Assembly: GCA_029864335.1 (NCBI GenBank)
Contig: JAOTTS010000005.1
Location: 24,040-88,039 of the forward strand
Direction of reading: 5' to 3'
Source of the DNA: Candidatus Nitrosopumilus sp.
GTDB lineage: Archaea > Thermoproteota > Nitrososphaeria > Nitrososphaerales > Nitrosopumilaceae
DNA length: 64,000 bases
Shown here: piece by piece, positions 1 to 9,237 of the stretch
How positions within the stretch are numbered: the first letter of the stretch is position 1
Layout: the number at the start of each line of letters is the position of its first letter
The notes under the pieces: model-generated
The model's database searches: none
Told to the model about the DNA's origin: nothing
What the model saw: only the letters and a program-made list of their open reading frames with translations
Translations under genes and position numbers: made by a program

Positions 1-2359
1 GATAAACAGATGATTCGTGAATTTGTTTGTATGGGAAAGTGCCATCCAGAACTTTAATTGTTACTCGCTCGGGTACTACGAGACCTTCATTACCTTGTTG
101 ACGTTTGATGACATTCCCCACAACTTTTAGTTTCTCACCTGCTTTGTATAGTGATTTTTCAGTTGTAACAAAAATAGGTGTTTTAGAAAGAGAGTCATTT
201 TCTGGATTTGATGAAACTTTGAAGAAAAGATCGACACCGTATGGAGGACTGGCCACTCGTATTTTGTATACTCCTATGTTAGATTTTGTCACATCTCGTC
301 CATCATCAGTTTTGATATTTTGATATCTTTCAGAGATAGGAGTAGTCCAGGTCCATGAGAATCGTTGGTTTTCAATTGAGGTGCCAAAATTGCTTCTAGT
401 ACCATCAGGTCTAATGATGAAGATTTCAACTGTATTATCACCTGTAGGCGGAACGACTCCAGTGAGACGAACAGTTTCACCAAAACCATAAACTTCCTTA
501 TCAAGAGAAATTATTGGACCATCTTTCAGATCAAGTGGATTGATAATGGAGAAATTTTTTGTTGCAGTGTTACTGAGGTATTGAGCTTTGATAATGTAGT
601 TTCCATCAGTAAAGATATTCTTTGAAACGTCAATTTGTAGGGAGTATTGACCAGAGGTTTCCGGGATTGCTGTAAAAACATACCCAATTGAAACTCCACT
701 TGTAGATAATTTTCCAGCCTTAGATGAGCCAATGATTTCTAATGGAGTTCCGTCTTCATGAGAAATGGAAATTTTTACAGGAGCAACAGAGGTATAACTT
801 GAACTACTATAGTGATCTCTGATAAATCCACTGACAATGATTTTTCCACCAAGTTCATAGACATTTTTATCGGTTTTCACAGTTAATGGTGTATTTGACA
901 CAACAAATTCATCAGGATTTGTGGATACATGGATGATCATTGAAGCAGATCCTATATCCTTTGAAACATTAATTTTGTAATCACCCAGCCTTTGGGAGTT
1001 ATTTGGAATTTTGAATTTATATGTAAAAGTGCCATCACCCAGTATTCTCACACCATCTAGTATTTTAAATCCAGAATCACTTCCTAAAGTATTTTTTAAT
1101 GCTGATTGTTTTGTTTGGATTATTTCTAAATCCAAATAACTAATCCAAACTTGGTTTAGCCTTCCAGAAATTGTTACTTCGTCACCCAAGCCATAAACAA
1201 TTTTATTAGTCCAAAGTGAGATTGGTACATCTTCTTTAATATCTTCAAGTACCTCAAAAGTTGTCAATGCAGATTTATCAGAATATTCGGCGTACACATT
1301 GTATGTTCCAAATACAGGTTTTACAGTTGTCAAGAACAAACTAGTTGAAAATTTACCTTTAGTAGGATACAAATTTCCACTTAAGACAACTTTATCTTGA
1401 GTATCTTTTACAGTTAATTTCATACCCTCAAATGGAATTATTTCAGAAGCAAAACCAGTAATTGAAACTTGTTGTCCTGGAATGTATTGAGATTTATCAG
1501 TGATTATACTAAGAGAAGAATCTTCCTTTGTTTTTTGTTCTAATATTTCATATCCCACTGAAAAATTTGTATTAGCATTTGCACCAGCATAAGAAACTGA
1601 GACAGTGAATTGACCTTCTTTAATTCCTAGAACCTGATGTAAGTTGAGTGTGGTTTTGTAATTTAGATTAAGATCAGGATACAAATTTATTGATTGGGAA
1701 TAGTTTGGACCAGAAATATCCACTTTGATTGGTTGTGACTGGAAAAAGGGTTTAACGATAAAAACTTCTTTAGATACATTTCCCGTTATTGTTGCAGTTT
1801 GGCCAAACAAATATGATAATTTGTCTGTAGATACAGTGACAGTGACTTCTTCAGATGCTTGTGTCTCTACAAGTTTTCCATTTGATGAGCCCGCAGTTGA
1901 TGTTGCAAATTTCCAATCACTTAAACTGTCTAGATCAAAACCATCATAGATTCTCTGCCAAGATTTAAAGTCATTTTGAATATCAGCAATTAGAGGAGTT
2001 TTATCAATTACAATTCCATTTTTATCTCTTAGTTCAACTGATTCATTTGAATCAGTAAACCAAACACTTTGGTAAGAATATGTCAAGAATTGTCCAGGTT
2101 TTATTACAGTACCATCAGGTATTGTCATAGTTTTTTTAAGAACAGTGGTTGACGCAATTTTCCATCCACCTAAATTAATATCAGAGTTTGTTGGATTGTA
2201 AATCTCTACCCATTCTGAAACGGATGTTGCATCATTTCCAGGAGGGTTTATGTCTACTTCATTTATTATCACATGATCAGAATTTGTTTGAGCATATGCT
2301 GGAACTATAATTCCTGCAAGTATGAATAAAGATAACACTAAAGAGAGATTACTGTTCAT
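1..2359 (-). CDS. Secreted lamin-tail-domain / Ig-repeat surface protein (3' end outside window)
   Basis: The minus frame from ATG 2359 is open for 786 codons to the window edge, so the protein is partial. It starts with a signal peptide ending near PAYAQ (residues 1-22). A lamin-tail-like region follows (about 27-125; INEVDINPPG, WVEIYNPT, IDLGGW-type signature). Then come at least five Ig-like or macroglobulin-like repeats of about 100 residues, each opening with a variant of (V/L)STDKxxYxxGxxVxIxG. This build is known from thaumarchaeal extracellular proteins, so a cell-surface or adhesive role is inferred. No catalytic motif is visible. The frame shows no lesion. Confidence 0.85.
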   Translation of the reverse strand, partial: MNSNLSLVLSLFILAGIIVPAYAQTNSDHVIINEVDINPPGNDATSVSEWVEIYNPTNSDINLGGWKIASTTVLKKTMTIPDGTVIKPGQFLTYSYQSVWFTDSNESVELRDKNGIVIDKTPLIADIQNDFKSWQRIYDGFDLDSLSDWKFATSTAGSSNGKLVETQASEEVTVTVSTDKLSYLFGQTATITGNVSKEVFIVKPFFQSQPIKVDISGPNYSQSINLYPDLNLNYKTTLNLHQVLGIKEGQFTVSVSYAGANANTNFSVGYEILEQKTKEDSSLSIITDKSQYIPGQQVSITGFASEIIPFEGMKLTVKDTQDKVVLSGNLYPTKGKFSTSLFLTTVKPVFGTYNVYAEYSDKSALTTFEVLEDIKEDVPISLWTNKIVYGLGDEVTISGRLNQVWISYLDLEIIQTKQSALKNTLGSDSGFKILDGVRILGDGTFTYKFKIPNNSQRLGDYKINVSKDIGSASMIIHVSTNPDEFVVSNTPLTVKTDKNVYELGGKIIVSGFIRDHYSSSSYTSVAPVKISISHEDGTPLEIIGSSKAGKLSTSGVSIGYVFTAIPETSGQYSLQIDVSKNIFTDGNYIIKAQYLSNTATKNFSIINPLDLKDGPIISLDKEVYGFGETVRLTGVVPPTGDNTVEIFIIRPDGTRSNFGTSIENQRFSWTWTTPISERYQNIKTDDGRDVTKSNIGVYKIRVASPPYGVDLFFKVSSNPENDSLSKTPIFVTTEKSLYKAGEKLKVVGNVIKRQQGNEGLVVPERVTIKVLDGTFPYKQIHESSVY

Positions 2360-2496
2360 TGTTGTTTCCTAATTTGATTGAATAGAGGGCTCTTTTTAGA
2401 ATGAAATTGAGGAAAAGTTGAGCTTGTTGTTAAAGTCATATATCTTAAAAACATGAATTTTTTTGCAATTTTTCGGTATTAAGGCATACGTAGGAA

Positions 2497-2754
2497 TTAT
2501 TCTTTAGAATAGTCACAATTGAGGCATTTTTTATTAAAAACTCGTGAGCCGCATTCCATACAGATTCCCTCACCCACATCTTTTTGAATTAATTGTTTTC
2601 TTTTCCCCACATACACTTTGATTCCAAAATACATAATAATCACAATAATACCAGCATACATTGGTGCCATAAAGGGGATCAGACCTATCATGAAAAGCAA
2701 AAGCCCTGCAATCAGCAAGATGTCATGTCTTTCAAATTTCAATAAAATCAACAC
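2497..2754 (-). CDS. Small membrane protein with C-terminal zinc ribbon
   Basis: This 85-residue protein has two hydrophobic segments (about residues 12-28 and 31-48) followed by a short basic stretch and a C-terminal CMEC...CLNC pair of CxxC knuckles, as in a rubredoxin-like zinc ribbon. It sits between the large secreted protein gene and tRNA-Pro on the same strand as both. The function is unknown. Membrane location and metal binding are inferred from sequence only. Confidence 0.7.
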   Translation of the reverse strand: MLILLKFERHDILLIAGLLLFMIGLIPFMAPMYAGIIVIIMYFGIKVYVGKRKQLIQKDVGEGICMECGSRVFNKKCLNCDYSKE

Positions 2755-2889
2755 CTCAAATAATTCATAAAAACATGCCGGAGCTCAGAGCCAATTAGTT
2801 TACTTCATTTCAAAGTCAATTCTCTAACTCTTCCTCATTGCTCGGCAAAAAAACTAGGTAATGATTTGATAATAACATAATGATTATGG

Positions 2890-2963
2890 TGGGATCGGAG
2901 AGATTTGAACACTCGACCTCTGCGTCCCAAACGCAGAATCATACCAAGCTAGACCACGATCCC
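2890..2963 (-). tRNA. tRNA-Pro (UGG)
   Basis: The reverse complement folds as a 74-nt tRNA. The acceptor stem is GGGATCG/CGATCCC (7 bp), the anticodon stem CTGCG/CGCAG closes the loop TTTGGGA with anticodon TGG, and the T loop is TTCAAAT. The discriminator base is A, and CCA is not encoded in full. The T stem GAGTG/CTCTC has one U-U mismatch, which is unusual. No intron is seen. Confidence 0.93.
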
Positions 2964-3285
2964 AGTAAATTTTGAAAGTAGCCCAATTTAAGCTTCACAG
3001 ATACTAAATTTGATGGAAAAATCATTCCAAAATTTAACAAATTTACACATATAGGAATGAATTTTGAATAAAGAAAAATAAGAAAAAATGGAAGACAGAG
3101 TATTTTTTGATGGATTAGTATCGTTGATAAAAACTGGCATTATTGAAAAAAATTAATTTGAAAATACATAATAGTACATTACAATAAAATATTATCAAAA
3201 ACTGTTCATTTTAAAATACGAATCTATGGGATGATTTGGTAATGAGTTACCAATCAATTGAGATAATTATTTTAAAGGTAATCTA
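2964..3285. other. Intergenic region between tRNA-Pro and map
   Basis: This is 322 nt of AT-rich sequence with no open frame I can support on either strand. It must hold the divergent promoters for tRNA-Pro and map. An AT-rich stretch (ATTATTTTAAAG, 3266-3277) precedes the map start but lies closer than the usual 25-nt TATA spacing. Confidence 0.5.
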
Positions 3286-4194
3286 ATGAACAAAAATGTG
3301 CAACTAGAAGAATATCTCAGAGCAGGAAAAATTGCTGCAGAAGTAAGAGAAATGGTCAGGAAAAAAGATTGGATTGGAAAATCGGTTTATGATATTTGTG
3401 AAGAAGTTGAAGGAGAAATCAAAAAAAGGGGTGCAAAATGTGCATTTCCAGTAAACACCAGCATTAATGAAATTGCAGCACACTATACTGCAGAGCCTAA
3501 CGATCCAATTACAATCAAGGATACGGACATGGTAAAAATTGATCTTGGTGCTCAAATTAATGGATACATTGCAGATACTGCAGTAACTGTTTGCTATGAT
3601 GCACAATTCGATGGATTAATCCAAGCTGCAGAAGAAGCATTAGGAAATGCAATGTCCATGATAAAAGCAGGAGTAAAAGCAAGCGATATTGGACGTACAA
3701 TTGAAACTACAATAAAGCAAAGAGGATACAAGCCAATTGCAAATCTTAGTGGACATTCATTGGATCAATATACTATTCATGCAGGAAAATCCATTCCAAA
3801 TATTTGGTCAATTGGTGGATTTTCACTTTCTGAGAATTCTGCATATGCATGTGAACCATTTGTCACCACAGAGCAGGGCGGAGGATTTGTCAGAAATGGG
3901 CAAATCAGAAATATTTTTGCAATAAATTCACGAAAGAAAACAAAACATGAAGAAGCTGACAGACTACTTGATTTTATCTGGGAGGAATTTAACATGTTGC
4001 CATTTGCATTGAGATGGATAACAAAAGAATGGGATGAAAAACAAGCAGGAGAATTACTAGATGTTTTGATAAAAAAGAAAGCAATTCAGGCATATCCAGT
4101 TCTTATTGAAGTAAATGAGCAAAAAGTTGCTCAGGCAGAACACACATTTATTCCATTAGAAAATGGTGTTACAGTAACTACAAAAGATCCATGA
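3286..4194 (+). CDS. map: Methionine aminopeptidase, type II
   Basis: This cytoplasmic enzyme removes N-terminal methionine from nascent proteins. The 302-residue length is typical of archaeal type II enzymes. The metal ligands appear in order: D86 (KIDLGA), D97 (IADTAV), H157 (SGHSLD), E190 (ACEPF) and E285 (QAEHTF). H66 matches the conserved catalytic histidine. The helical insert after H157 that marks type II enzymes is present. It is followed on the same strand by a small broken zinc-ribbon gene. Confidence 0.97.
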   Translation: MNKNVQLEEYLRAGKIAAEVREMVRKKDWIGKSVYDICEEVEGEIKKRGAKCAFPVNTSINEIAAHYTAEPNDPITIKDTDMVKIDLGAQINGYIADTAVTVCYDAQFDGLIQAAEEALGNAMSMIKAGVKASDIGRTIETTIKQRGYKPIANLSGHSLDQYTIHAGKSIPNIWSIGGFSLSENSAYACEPFVTTEQGGGFVRNGQIRNIFAINSRKKTKHEEADRLLDFIWEEFNMLPFALRWITKEWDEKQAGELLDVLIKKKAIQAYPVLIEVNEQKVAQAEHTFIPLENGVTVTTKDP

Positions 4195-4209
4195 ACACCA
4201 TGAAGTAAA

Positions 4210-4325
4210 TTGAGTGAAGAAGTAAGACCGTGTCCTAAATGTGGAGGATTTATGTTCAAAGAACAAGGAGAGACAGCATATCATGGTTTTGCCCAACTTG
4301 TAATCTAAAATTCAGAACAGAATAA
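4210..4325 (+). pseudogene. Small zinc-ribbon protein, frameshifted
   Basis: From TTG 4210 the frame reads LSEEVRPCPKCGGF...ETAYH and then leaves frame near 4283. The adjacent frame continues WFCPTCNLKFRTE to TAA 4323-4325. Joined, the two parts make a 38-residue protein with two CxxC knuckles (CPKC and CPTC), so one base is missing around CATGG. This could be a true frameshift or a sequence error. It lies 15 bases after map. Confidence 0.6.
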
Positions 4326-4332
4326 TTCAGAA

Positions 4333-4512
4333 TTATTGTTCTAGGGTTTCGCCGAAAATTTTCTCAATGAAACTCATTCCGTCACAGGAATCACATTTAG
4401 AGCATTCAGTAAACAAAACATCACCTTCAGAAAATTTTCTTTTTTTTTGCATTCCACATTTGGAGCATTTTTCAACAGTATATTCTAGAATGATTTTTTT
4501 CTTTGAAAACAT
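4333..4512 (-). CDS. Small zinc-binding protein (59 aa)
   Basis: ATG 4512 overlaps the stop of the upstream gene as TAATG, indicating translational coupling. The 59-residue product holds CSKC (about residues 17-20) and CSKCDSC (about 39-45) and is otherwise polar and lysine-rich, so it probably binds zinc. It has no recognised family. Its close coupling with the DUF1512-like membrane protein suggests a shared role, which is inference. Confidence 0.7.
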   Translation of the reverse strand: MFSKKKIILEYTVEKCSKCGMQKKRKFSEGDVLFTECSKCDSCDGMSFIEKIFGETLEQ

Positions 4513-5642
4513 TATTGTGGCACCCCAGCAGAATTGCCTACACCGATTATAGCAATGGATTGACCTTGAGTTGTGTTTTCTTGAATCATTTCATAAACTT
4601 GAGTACGTACATCATCTGCCTTATCTGCAATTTCTTTGGTCATCAATGTAATTGCCTCTTTAACGGATTGTTTAACAACTATTGAAAATATTGGAATGTT
4701 TTTAGATGTTGCAATTGCTTCAATTTCGAATTTTTCAGTTCCAATTCCACCAATTGCAGCACCGAATCCACGTGCCACAGTTGCAGAATCTTCGCCTTCC
4801 ATCTTTAATGCAGCATCAATCATAATTATTACATCAATTTCGTTTTCAGAAACAATTTTTTCTAAACCATCAGCAGGTCTTCCAACAGTAGATCCTGGAC
4901 CTTCAGCTTTTAAAAAAAATAGATTTCTGCCCTCAAATTCAGATTTTGCAAGAACAGTTTGAAATGCAACTGTTTCTTTTTGATTCTTTAACATCATTTT
5001 TCCAACAACCATAGGACCAATTCCATCACCCACAGGTTGTCCTTTTTTAAATACAGGAATTGCTTCTTTCATTGCCTCGGATTGCTCCATTATAAAAGGA
5101 AGAATCATCTGTAAAGGTAAAATTAATGGATAGTTATTTTGTTTCTTTGCAGTCAGATACATGTGATTAATTATTTTGTAAATCATTTGTAGGGAAGACG
5201 CAATTTCAAGTAAAGTTTGAACTTTGGTCAATTCAATATTACTCATTTGGGGGGAAAGGGATCTTACGTGTTCTCGAGTGTAATCTTCTCTAGACCTAAC
5301 AATGTGTCTAACTTTGTCAACTATTCCATTAGGATCCATATCAACTGGCATTATTGTAAAATAATCTATAAAGCGGTCAATTTTTTGAACTGGATCATCT
5401 ACTGGTTTCAAATTTTTCTTCACATAATTAATTAATTCTTCTCGAGATTCATTTCTAAAACCATCAAGCTTACCAATTCCTTTTTTGATTTCACCCGAAG
5501 TAACATAGAGTTGAATTCGTTGTCCATAAAACACAAAAAAGAAAATTGGAAGAATCCAAATTAACATCATTATTGGATTTGTGTCATCACTCATTGCAAA
5601 AAGCTGATCAAAATCAAAACTTGTAAAATTCACTAAACTCAT
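4512..5642 (-). CDS. DUF1512-like archaeal membrane-anchored protein
   Basis: This 376-residue protein has one N-terminal membrane segment (about residues 25-42, MLIWILPIFFFVFYG). A helical middle region and an alpha/beta C-terminal domain follow (VDVIIMIDAALKMEG, ATVARGFGAAIGGIG, ending in IAIIGVGNSAGVPQ). The length and layout match the archaeal DUF1512 family as I remember it; no biochemical function is known to me. The terminal glycine-rich IGVGNSAG segment could be part of a nucleotide or peptide site, but that is speculation. It is the first gene of a two-gene operon. Confidence 0.75.
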   Translation of the reverse strand: MSLVNFTSFDFDQLFAMSDDTNPIMMLIWILPIFFFVFYGQRIQLYVTSGEIKKGIGKLDGFRNESREELINYVKKNLKPVDDPVQKIDRFIDYFTIMPVDMDPNGIVDKVRHIVRSREDYTREHVRSLSPQMSNIELTKVQTLLEIASSLQMIYKIINHMYLTAKKQNNYPLILPLQMILPFIMEQSEAMKEAIPVFKKGQPVGDGIGPMVVGKMMLKNQKETVAFQTVLAKSEFEGRNLFFLKAEGPGSTVGRPADGLEKIVSENEIDVIIMIDAALKMEGEDSATVARGFGAAIGGIGTEKFEIEAIATSKNIPIFSIVVKQSVKEAITLMTKEIADKADDVRTQVYEMIQENTTQGQSIAIIGVGNSAGVPQ

Positions 5643-5675
5643 CGATCGTCGAATCTAAATTAAATCATTCGTCCC

Positions 5676-5795
5676 ATGGCTAAAAAGAATACCAAAAATT
5701 CGAAAAAAATGGTCAGAGAGACAAAAAAATTGGCGAGTGTTTTTATTATAGATAAAGGGTGCTCATTCTGTCTATTAACATTTAATGATAATTGA
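5676..5795 (+). CDS. Possible small basic ORF (39 aa)
   Basis: ATG 5676 to TGA 5793-5795 encodes a lysine-rich start (MAKKNTKNSKKM) and a hydrophobic end containing CSFC. It stops exactly where the decayed repeat of the 9.75 kb locus begins. It may be a genuine mini-gene or the 5' stub of a gene cut by that rearrangement. There is no family match. Confidence 0.3.
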   Translation: MAKKNTKNSKKMVRETKKLASVFIIDKGCSFCLLTFNDN

Positions 5796-5796
5796 C

Positions 5797-5952
5797 TAGG
5801 ATCGAATCAAAATTAAACAAACAGTTTCAAATTATTTTCAATACTACTTACAATTCCATGATAGGTTATGTTCAAAATGTCACTCTTCAGACAAATCATT
5901 AGTCTTAGATGAGGAAACCTTTGAGACTATCTGCGATAAGTGCAGAGAATAA
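5797..5952 (+). pseudogene. Decayed copy of the mini zinc-ribbon locus
   Basis: The segment from GACTAGGATCGAATCAAA to TAA 5950-5952 is a near copy of 9752-9911. It holds the last codons of the 9630 gene and then a 31-codon zinc-ribbon frame starting at ATG 5858. One T is missing in the third/fourth codons (ATGATAGGTTATG against ATGATAGGTTTATG), which destroys the frame. The CxxC-encoding parts (CSKC, CDKC) are still recognisable. Confidence 0.7.
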
Positions 5953-6046
5953 GCATCAGTTGGCTCTTTAATTGTCGGGACTGTCAATACAAAATAAAAT
6001 TAGATTGAAAAATAAATTAATGTTGAGAAATTAATTGAAAATAAAA

Positions 6047-6735
6047 TTAGTTTCTATGCACTGAATAAATTGGATACATATTTTTTTGACCAATTGAAAG
6101 GCTTTTTTTTTCTTCAAAGTAATAACCTTCAAAATTTTTCACAAATGGATAAAGATCACCACCAATAACAACTCCATTTTTTTCTGCTCTATAGTTTATC
6201 TTGGCACAGATATTTACAGGAGACCCGAAAAGATCAGTGCCAGAGATATTAGTGGATTTCATTATAGCTACTTTTCCATAATCAGCACTGACACGATAAT
6301 TCAGAGCAGGCAAGCCTTCTTTTTTGAAATATTCAGAGATTAACTTTTGTGCATCAATCATTGTAAGACTAGAATCAAGATAACTGCGAAAGCCAAAACC
6401 ACTTTTTTGCTCAGGGGCCTCAGCAAAATAATAAAACAGACTGTCTCCACAATTCTTAATTGTGATCCCACCAAAACTATGCAAAATTTCTGTCATTGAA
6501 TTTAAAAAGTTTTCATAATATCTGCACCACCTATCTCATTCATGTTTGCAGAAATTATTGTAGAATTTACTATATCAATAAACCCAACACAATACTTTTC
6601 AGATAAACCAGAAAATTTTATCATATAGTGGGGAGAACCCATCTCATTATACATTGGATATTCATATTTTCTTTCTTTTGATTGGGAATTATTGAAACAC
6701 TCATTCATTATCCAGTTGGTCAATTTTTTCTTCAT
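6047..6735 (-). pseudogene. Class III adenylate/guanylate cyclase-like protein, frameshifted
   Basis: Two minus-strand frames (6735-6502 and 6496-6047) together form one class III cyclase domain of about 228 residues. The first carries the metal-binding FIDIVNST motif. The second carries NCGDSLFYYF, SADYGKV and SPVNICAKIN. The break falls at ATGAAAACTTTTTAA near 6502, where shifting frame restores ENFLNSMTEI. In the conserved Asn-x3-Arg element of active cyclases the arginine is lysine (NICAK), so even the ancestor may have been inactive or atypical. It is translationally coupled (ATGA) to the zinc-ribbon gene upstream, which is also broken. Confidence 0.75.
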
Positions 6736-6977
6736 GCTTTACCCACCTTATTTTGATCTCCGCTAAAGGTCATTATTGCTGCATGGACTTGCTGGTCTTC
6801 TACTGCAGTGTCATATTTCTCATGTCAATAGTAGGTTTTTGCAAACTTTGCTGGTGTTTTTACATATTGAATTTTGCCAACTTGGTTTCCACATATACAG
6901 ACTCCTAACTTGAATGGAATTTCTCCCTGTCCGCATTGAGAACAGACCTTGTAGTCATTTCTTGTTTCTTGTTTCAT
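6732..6977 (-). pseudogene. Zinc-ribbon partner of the cyclase, in-frame TGA
   Basis: Starting at ATG 6977, an 81-residue frame reads KVCSQCGQGE...GVCICGNQVG (two CxxC/CxC knuckles). It is interrupted by TGA at codon 51 (6825-6827) and then continues HEKYDTAVEDQQ to a TGA at 6732-6734 that overlaps the cyclase ATG. Both genes of this pair are therefore disrupted. A zinc-ribbon protein coupled to a cyclase-like domain suggests a sensory pair, which is inference. Confidence 0.6.
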
Positions 6978-7038
6978 GAAAAAACTACCCAATAATCGCA
7001 TATAGGCTCTGTGATAATATTGTTAACAGTGTTAACAC

Positions 7039-7258
7039 TTATGCCTTTTTGATTTCAGGTGCTTTTTCTTTTTTATCCTTAACCTTTTGCCATTCCGTCT
7101 TTTCTGCAGTAAGCTGGTTAAGATGAGCAGTTACATTTTGCAGTTGTGTTTAGATTCTTGCATTCGTTATACACTAACTCAAAGGCGGTTCTAGAGTTTA
7201 GCTCGTTTTGGTTAAACTGCTGATAGATATCTTCTAGTGTAGTTTTTTGATTTGACAA
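7039..7258 (-). pseudogene. Broken copy of the 72-aa coiled-coil protein
   Basis: The rc frame from TTG 7258 matches the intact gene at 11637-11855 almost codon for codon (SNQKTTLEDIYQQFNQNELNS, RTAFELVYNECKNL). It loses frame after CKNL and resumes QNVTAHLNQLTAEKTEW in another frame, ending at TAA 7039-7041. The length is 220 nt (73 codons plus 1). It belongs to a duplicated cassette. Confidence 0.75.
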
Positions 7259-7294
7259 TGCAAATTATTTTAAAAAATGGTATTGAGGAAGTGT

Positions 7295-8075
7295 TCAGGC
7301 ACCTAATCCTAGATTTCTTAATGCAGTAACAACTTGGGTAAGTGTTATACCAGCAGGAATTGTTTGCTGAACTCCAAATCTATACACTTTTCTAAACGCA
7401 GGACTTTCTGGGGTTAATTTCTCACCATCTGCAATTCTCTTTTTGATATACCTGAAGAAGCATTAGTTCCTTCAGGAGGTAAGAAAGTAGTATATTCCTC
7501 TTTTTCCTCGGCATATCCAATTATTGCCATACAGAAATCAGTCAAATCAATTGACATTTCTTTTAACCAATCCTCAAACTTTAGTTCCTTGTCATCAATT
7601 AGTAGTATGATATGCTTCATCTTTTATTCATTGAAAATACCCATTCGTCCACCAGAACCATTCTCAAAAAGAACTAGGGCATCTGCATTGTTGTGCTACA
7701 CATATTGAGCATATCTTCAATCTCAGTATTAGTCCAACCCCTTTCAACTACGGTCTTTACCTTGGATGGCAATAATCTCTTTAATTTCTTAAAATTAAGC
7801 AAAATGTCATTCATTTCTAGAAAAGCCTGAATGGGATAATAGTATCCACCAATAGAATTAGAATGGTTGTTGTCTATTCTGTAAAATATGTAATCTTCAA
7901 TTAACATCGGGGGTTCTTTTGTATCCATTTCCAATAGATCAGAATACTTTTCAAACTTTGCAAATTTCTTGAAATACTGCATTCTAATGGTATAACCCTC
8001 TCTTGTTACCTCAGTTTTTAGTTCAGCCAGGAAAAGTCTGAAACATCTTTCTATGTTGTTATTGTACATTTTCAA
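7295..8075 (-). pseudogene. Tyrosine recombinase (integrase), shattered
   Basis: The N-terminal SAM-like DNA-binding domain is intact as a 133-residue frame (8075-7674: LAELKTEVTREGYTIRM and so on). A frameshift follows near 7690, after which the catalytic-arginine region is readable (ALVLFENGSGGRMGIFNE). An in-frame TAA comes next near 7622, then the frame MKHIILLIDD...EEYTTFLPPEG. A second frameshift near 7440 leads to GEKLTPESPAFRK, a segment I associate with thaumarchaeal integrases. The tail reads QQTIPAGITLTQVVTALRN and stops at TGA 7295-7297. The catalytic HxxR and Tyr regions are missing. Confidence is high that it is a recombinase relic and lower for the exact joins. Confidence 0.7.
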
Positions 8076-8100
8076 ATTAATTAAAACACATTATTAATGC

Positions 8101-8110
8101 TTTAATTATA
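8101..8110 (+). promoter_or_regulatory. TATA box of tbp
   Basis: TTTAATTATA is centred about 26 nt before the tbp ATG at 8132. This is the spacing expected for a leaderless archaeal transcript, and it supports the chosen start. Confidence 0.6.
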
Positions 8111-8131
8111 GTTCAAATACAAAAACTGAAT

Positions 8132-8692
8132 ATGCCACAAACAAAACCAATTGTAAGTGTGGAAAACGTTGTAGCCTCAGCTTCTGTGGACCAGAAGATG
8201 GACTTAAATGAAATCACTAAAACATTTCCAGATGTAGAATATCATCCGGATCAATTTCCAGGTCTAGTTTTTAGATTAAAGACACCAAAGACGGCGACAT
8301 TGATTTTTACTTCAGGTAAAATGGTATGTACAGGTTCCAAATCTGAGGAGATGGCAAGAAAGGCAGTAAAAACAGTAGTACAAAAACTTCGGAAAGGAGG
8401 AATTAAAGTAAAAAAAGATGCCACAGTACAAATTCAAAACATCGTAGCATCAATTAATTTAGGTGGAAAAATCCATTTAGAGCAAGCAGCCAGAACATTG
8501 CCTAGAAGCATGTACGAACCAGAACAATTTCCCGGACTTATTCACAGAATGCTAGATCCTAAGACGGTGATTTTGTTATTTTCATCAGGAAAACTTGTCT
8601 GTACAGGAGCAAAGCAAGAGCCAGATGTTTACAGATCAGTCAATAATTTGCACGCATTACTAGAAGAAAAAGACCTAATGATTTATGATTAA
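8132..8692 (+). CDS. tbp: TATA-binding protein (TBP)
   Basis: This general archaeal transcription factor binds the TATA box and recruits TFB and RNA polymerase. Its 186 residues form the two-fold saddle. Repeat 1 covers about residues 8-90 (VENVVASASV, PGLVFRLKTPK, GKMVCTGSKS). Repeat 2 covers about 98-180 (IQNIVASINL, PGLIHRMLDPK, GKLVCTGAKQ). Length and motifs are standard. It is intact although surrounded by decayed genes, so it may be one of several TBP copies or the essential one. Confidence 0.97.
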   Translation: MPQTKPIVSVENVVASASVDQKMDLNEITKTFPDVEYHPDQFPGLVFRLKTPKTATLIFTSGKMVCTGSKSEEMARKAVKTVVQKLRKGGIKVKKDATVQIQNIVASINLGGKIHLEQAARTLPRSMYEPEQFPGLIHRMLDPKTVILLFSSGKLVCTGAKQEPDVYRSVNNLHALLEEKDLMIYD

Positions 8693-8869
8693 TCATAAAT
8701 CAAATCTATTTTCATTAATTTCTACAATTTGTGTATAAACACGATTATTATTTTATGCCAATTTAGAAACAACAATCATACAATTCTGAAAAAATGGTTC
8801 CCAAAGAATCCACTTTGAAAATATGGATGGTAAGGAGGTAAGATGAACTCCCTTTTAAAAATTTAAAAA

Positions 8870-9199
8870 TTATTTTATTGGACTGCCCAATGGTACATCT
8901 TCATTTATTGTCAACCAAAATGGTTTGTCACCAACATCAGCTGCTAACAGCATTGCATTTGATTCAACACCTGCCATTTTTTTTGGTTCTAAATTTGCAA
9001 TAACAATTACAGTCTTGCCCACAATATCTTCAGGGTGATAATATTGGGCACCGCCAATTATTACATCTCGTTTATCATCATTTCCTAAATCAATTTGGCC
9101 TTTGATAATTTTGGATTTACCCTCAATAGGTTCAGTTGAAATAATTTTTGCAACTCTAATGTCTAGTTTTGCAAAATCATCATAGGATACATTTGACAT
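8870..9199 (-). CDS. tRNA-binding OB-fold protein (MetG C-terminal/CsaA-like)
   Basis: This 109-residue stand-alone OB-fold domain matches the C-terminal or beta-subunit domain of methionyl-tRNA synthetase and EMAPII/CsaA proteins. Motifs seen are FAKLDIRVAKI near the start, KSKIIKGQIDLG, VIVIANLEPKKMAGVESNAM and a final PLGSPIK. It probably helps present tRNA to a synthetase. It follows the gene at 9238 on the same strand with a 38-bp gap and is likely co-transcribed with it. Confidence 0.88.
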   Translation of the reverse strand: MSNVSYDDFAKLDIRVAKIISTEPIEGKSKIIKGQIDLGNDDKRDVIIGGAQYYHPEDIVGKTVIVIANLEPKKMAGVESNAMLLAADVGDKPFWLTINEDVPLGSPIK

Positions 9200-9237
9200 G
9201 ATAAACCCTAATGTTTCCTGTTAAAATAAATTCGCAT

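Noticed and set aside
7285..7425. The QTIPAG...ALRNLGLG tail as an independent secreted peptide gene at the 7.3 kb locus
   Set aside because: Upstream in the same frame lies GEKLTPESPAFRK, which fits the recombinase, and no signal peptide is present there.
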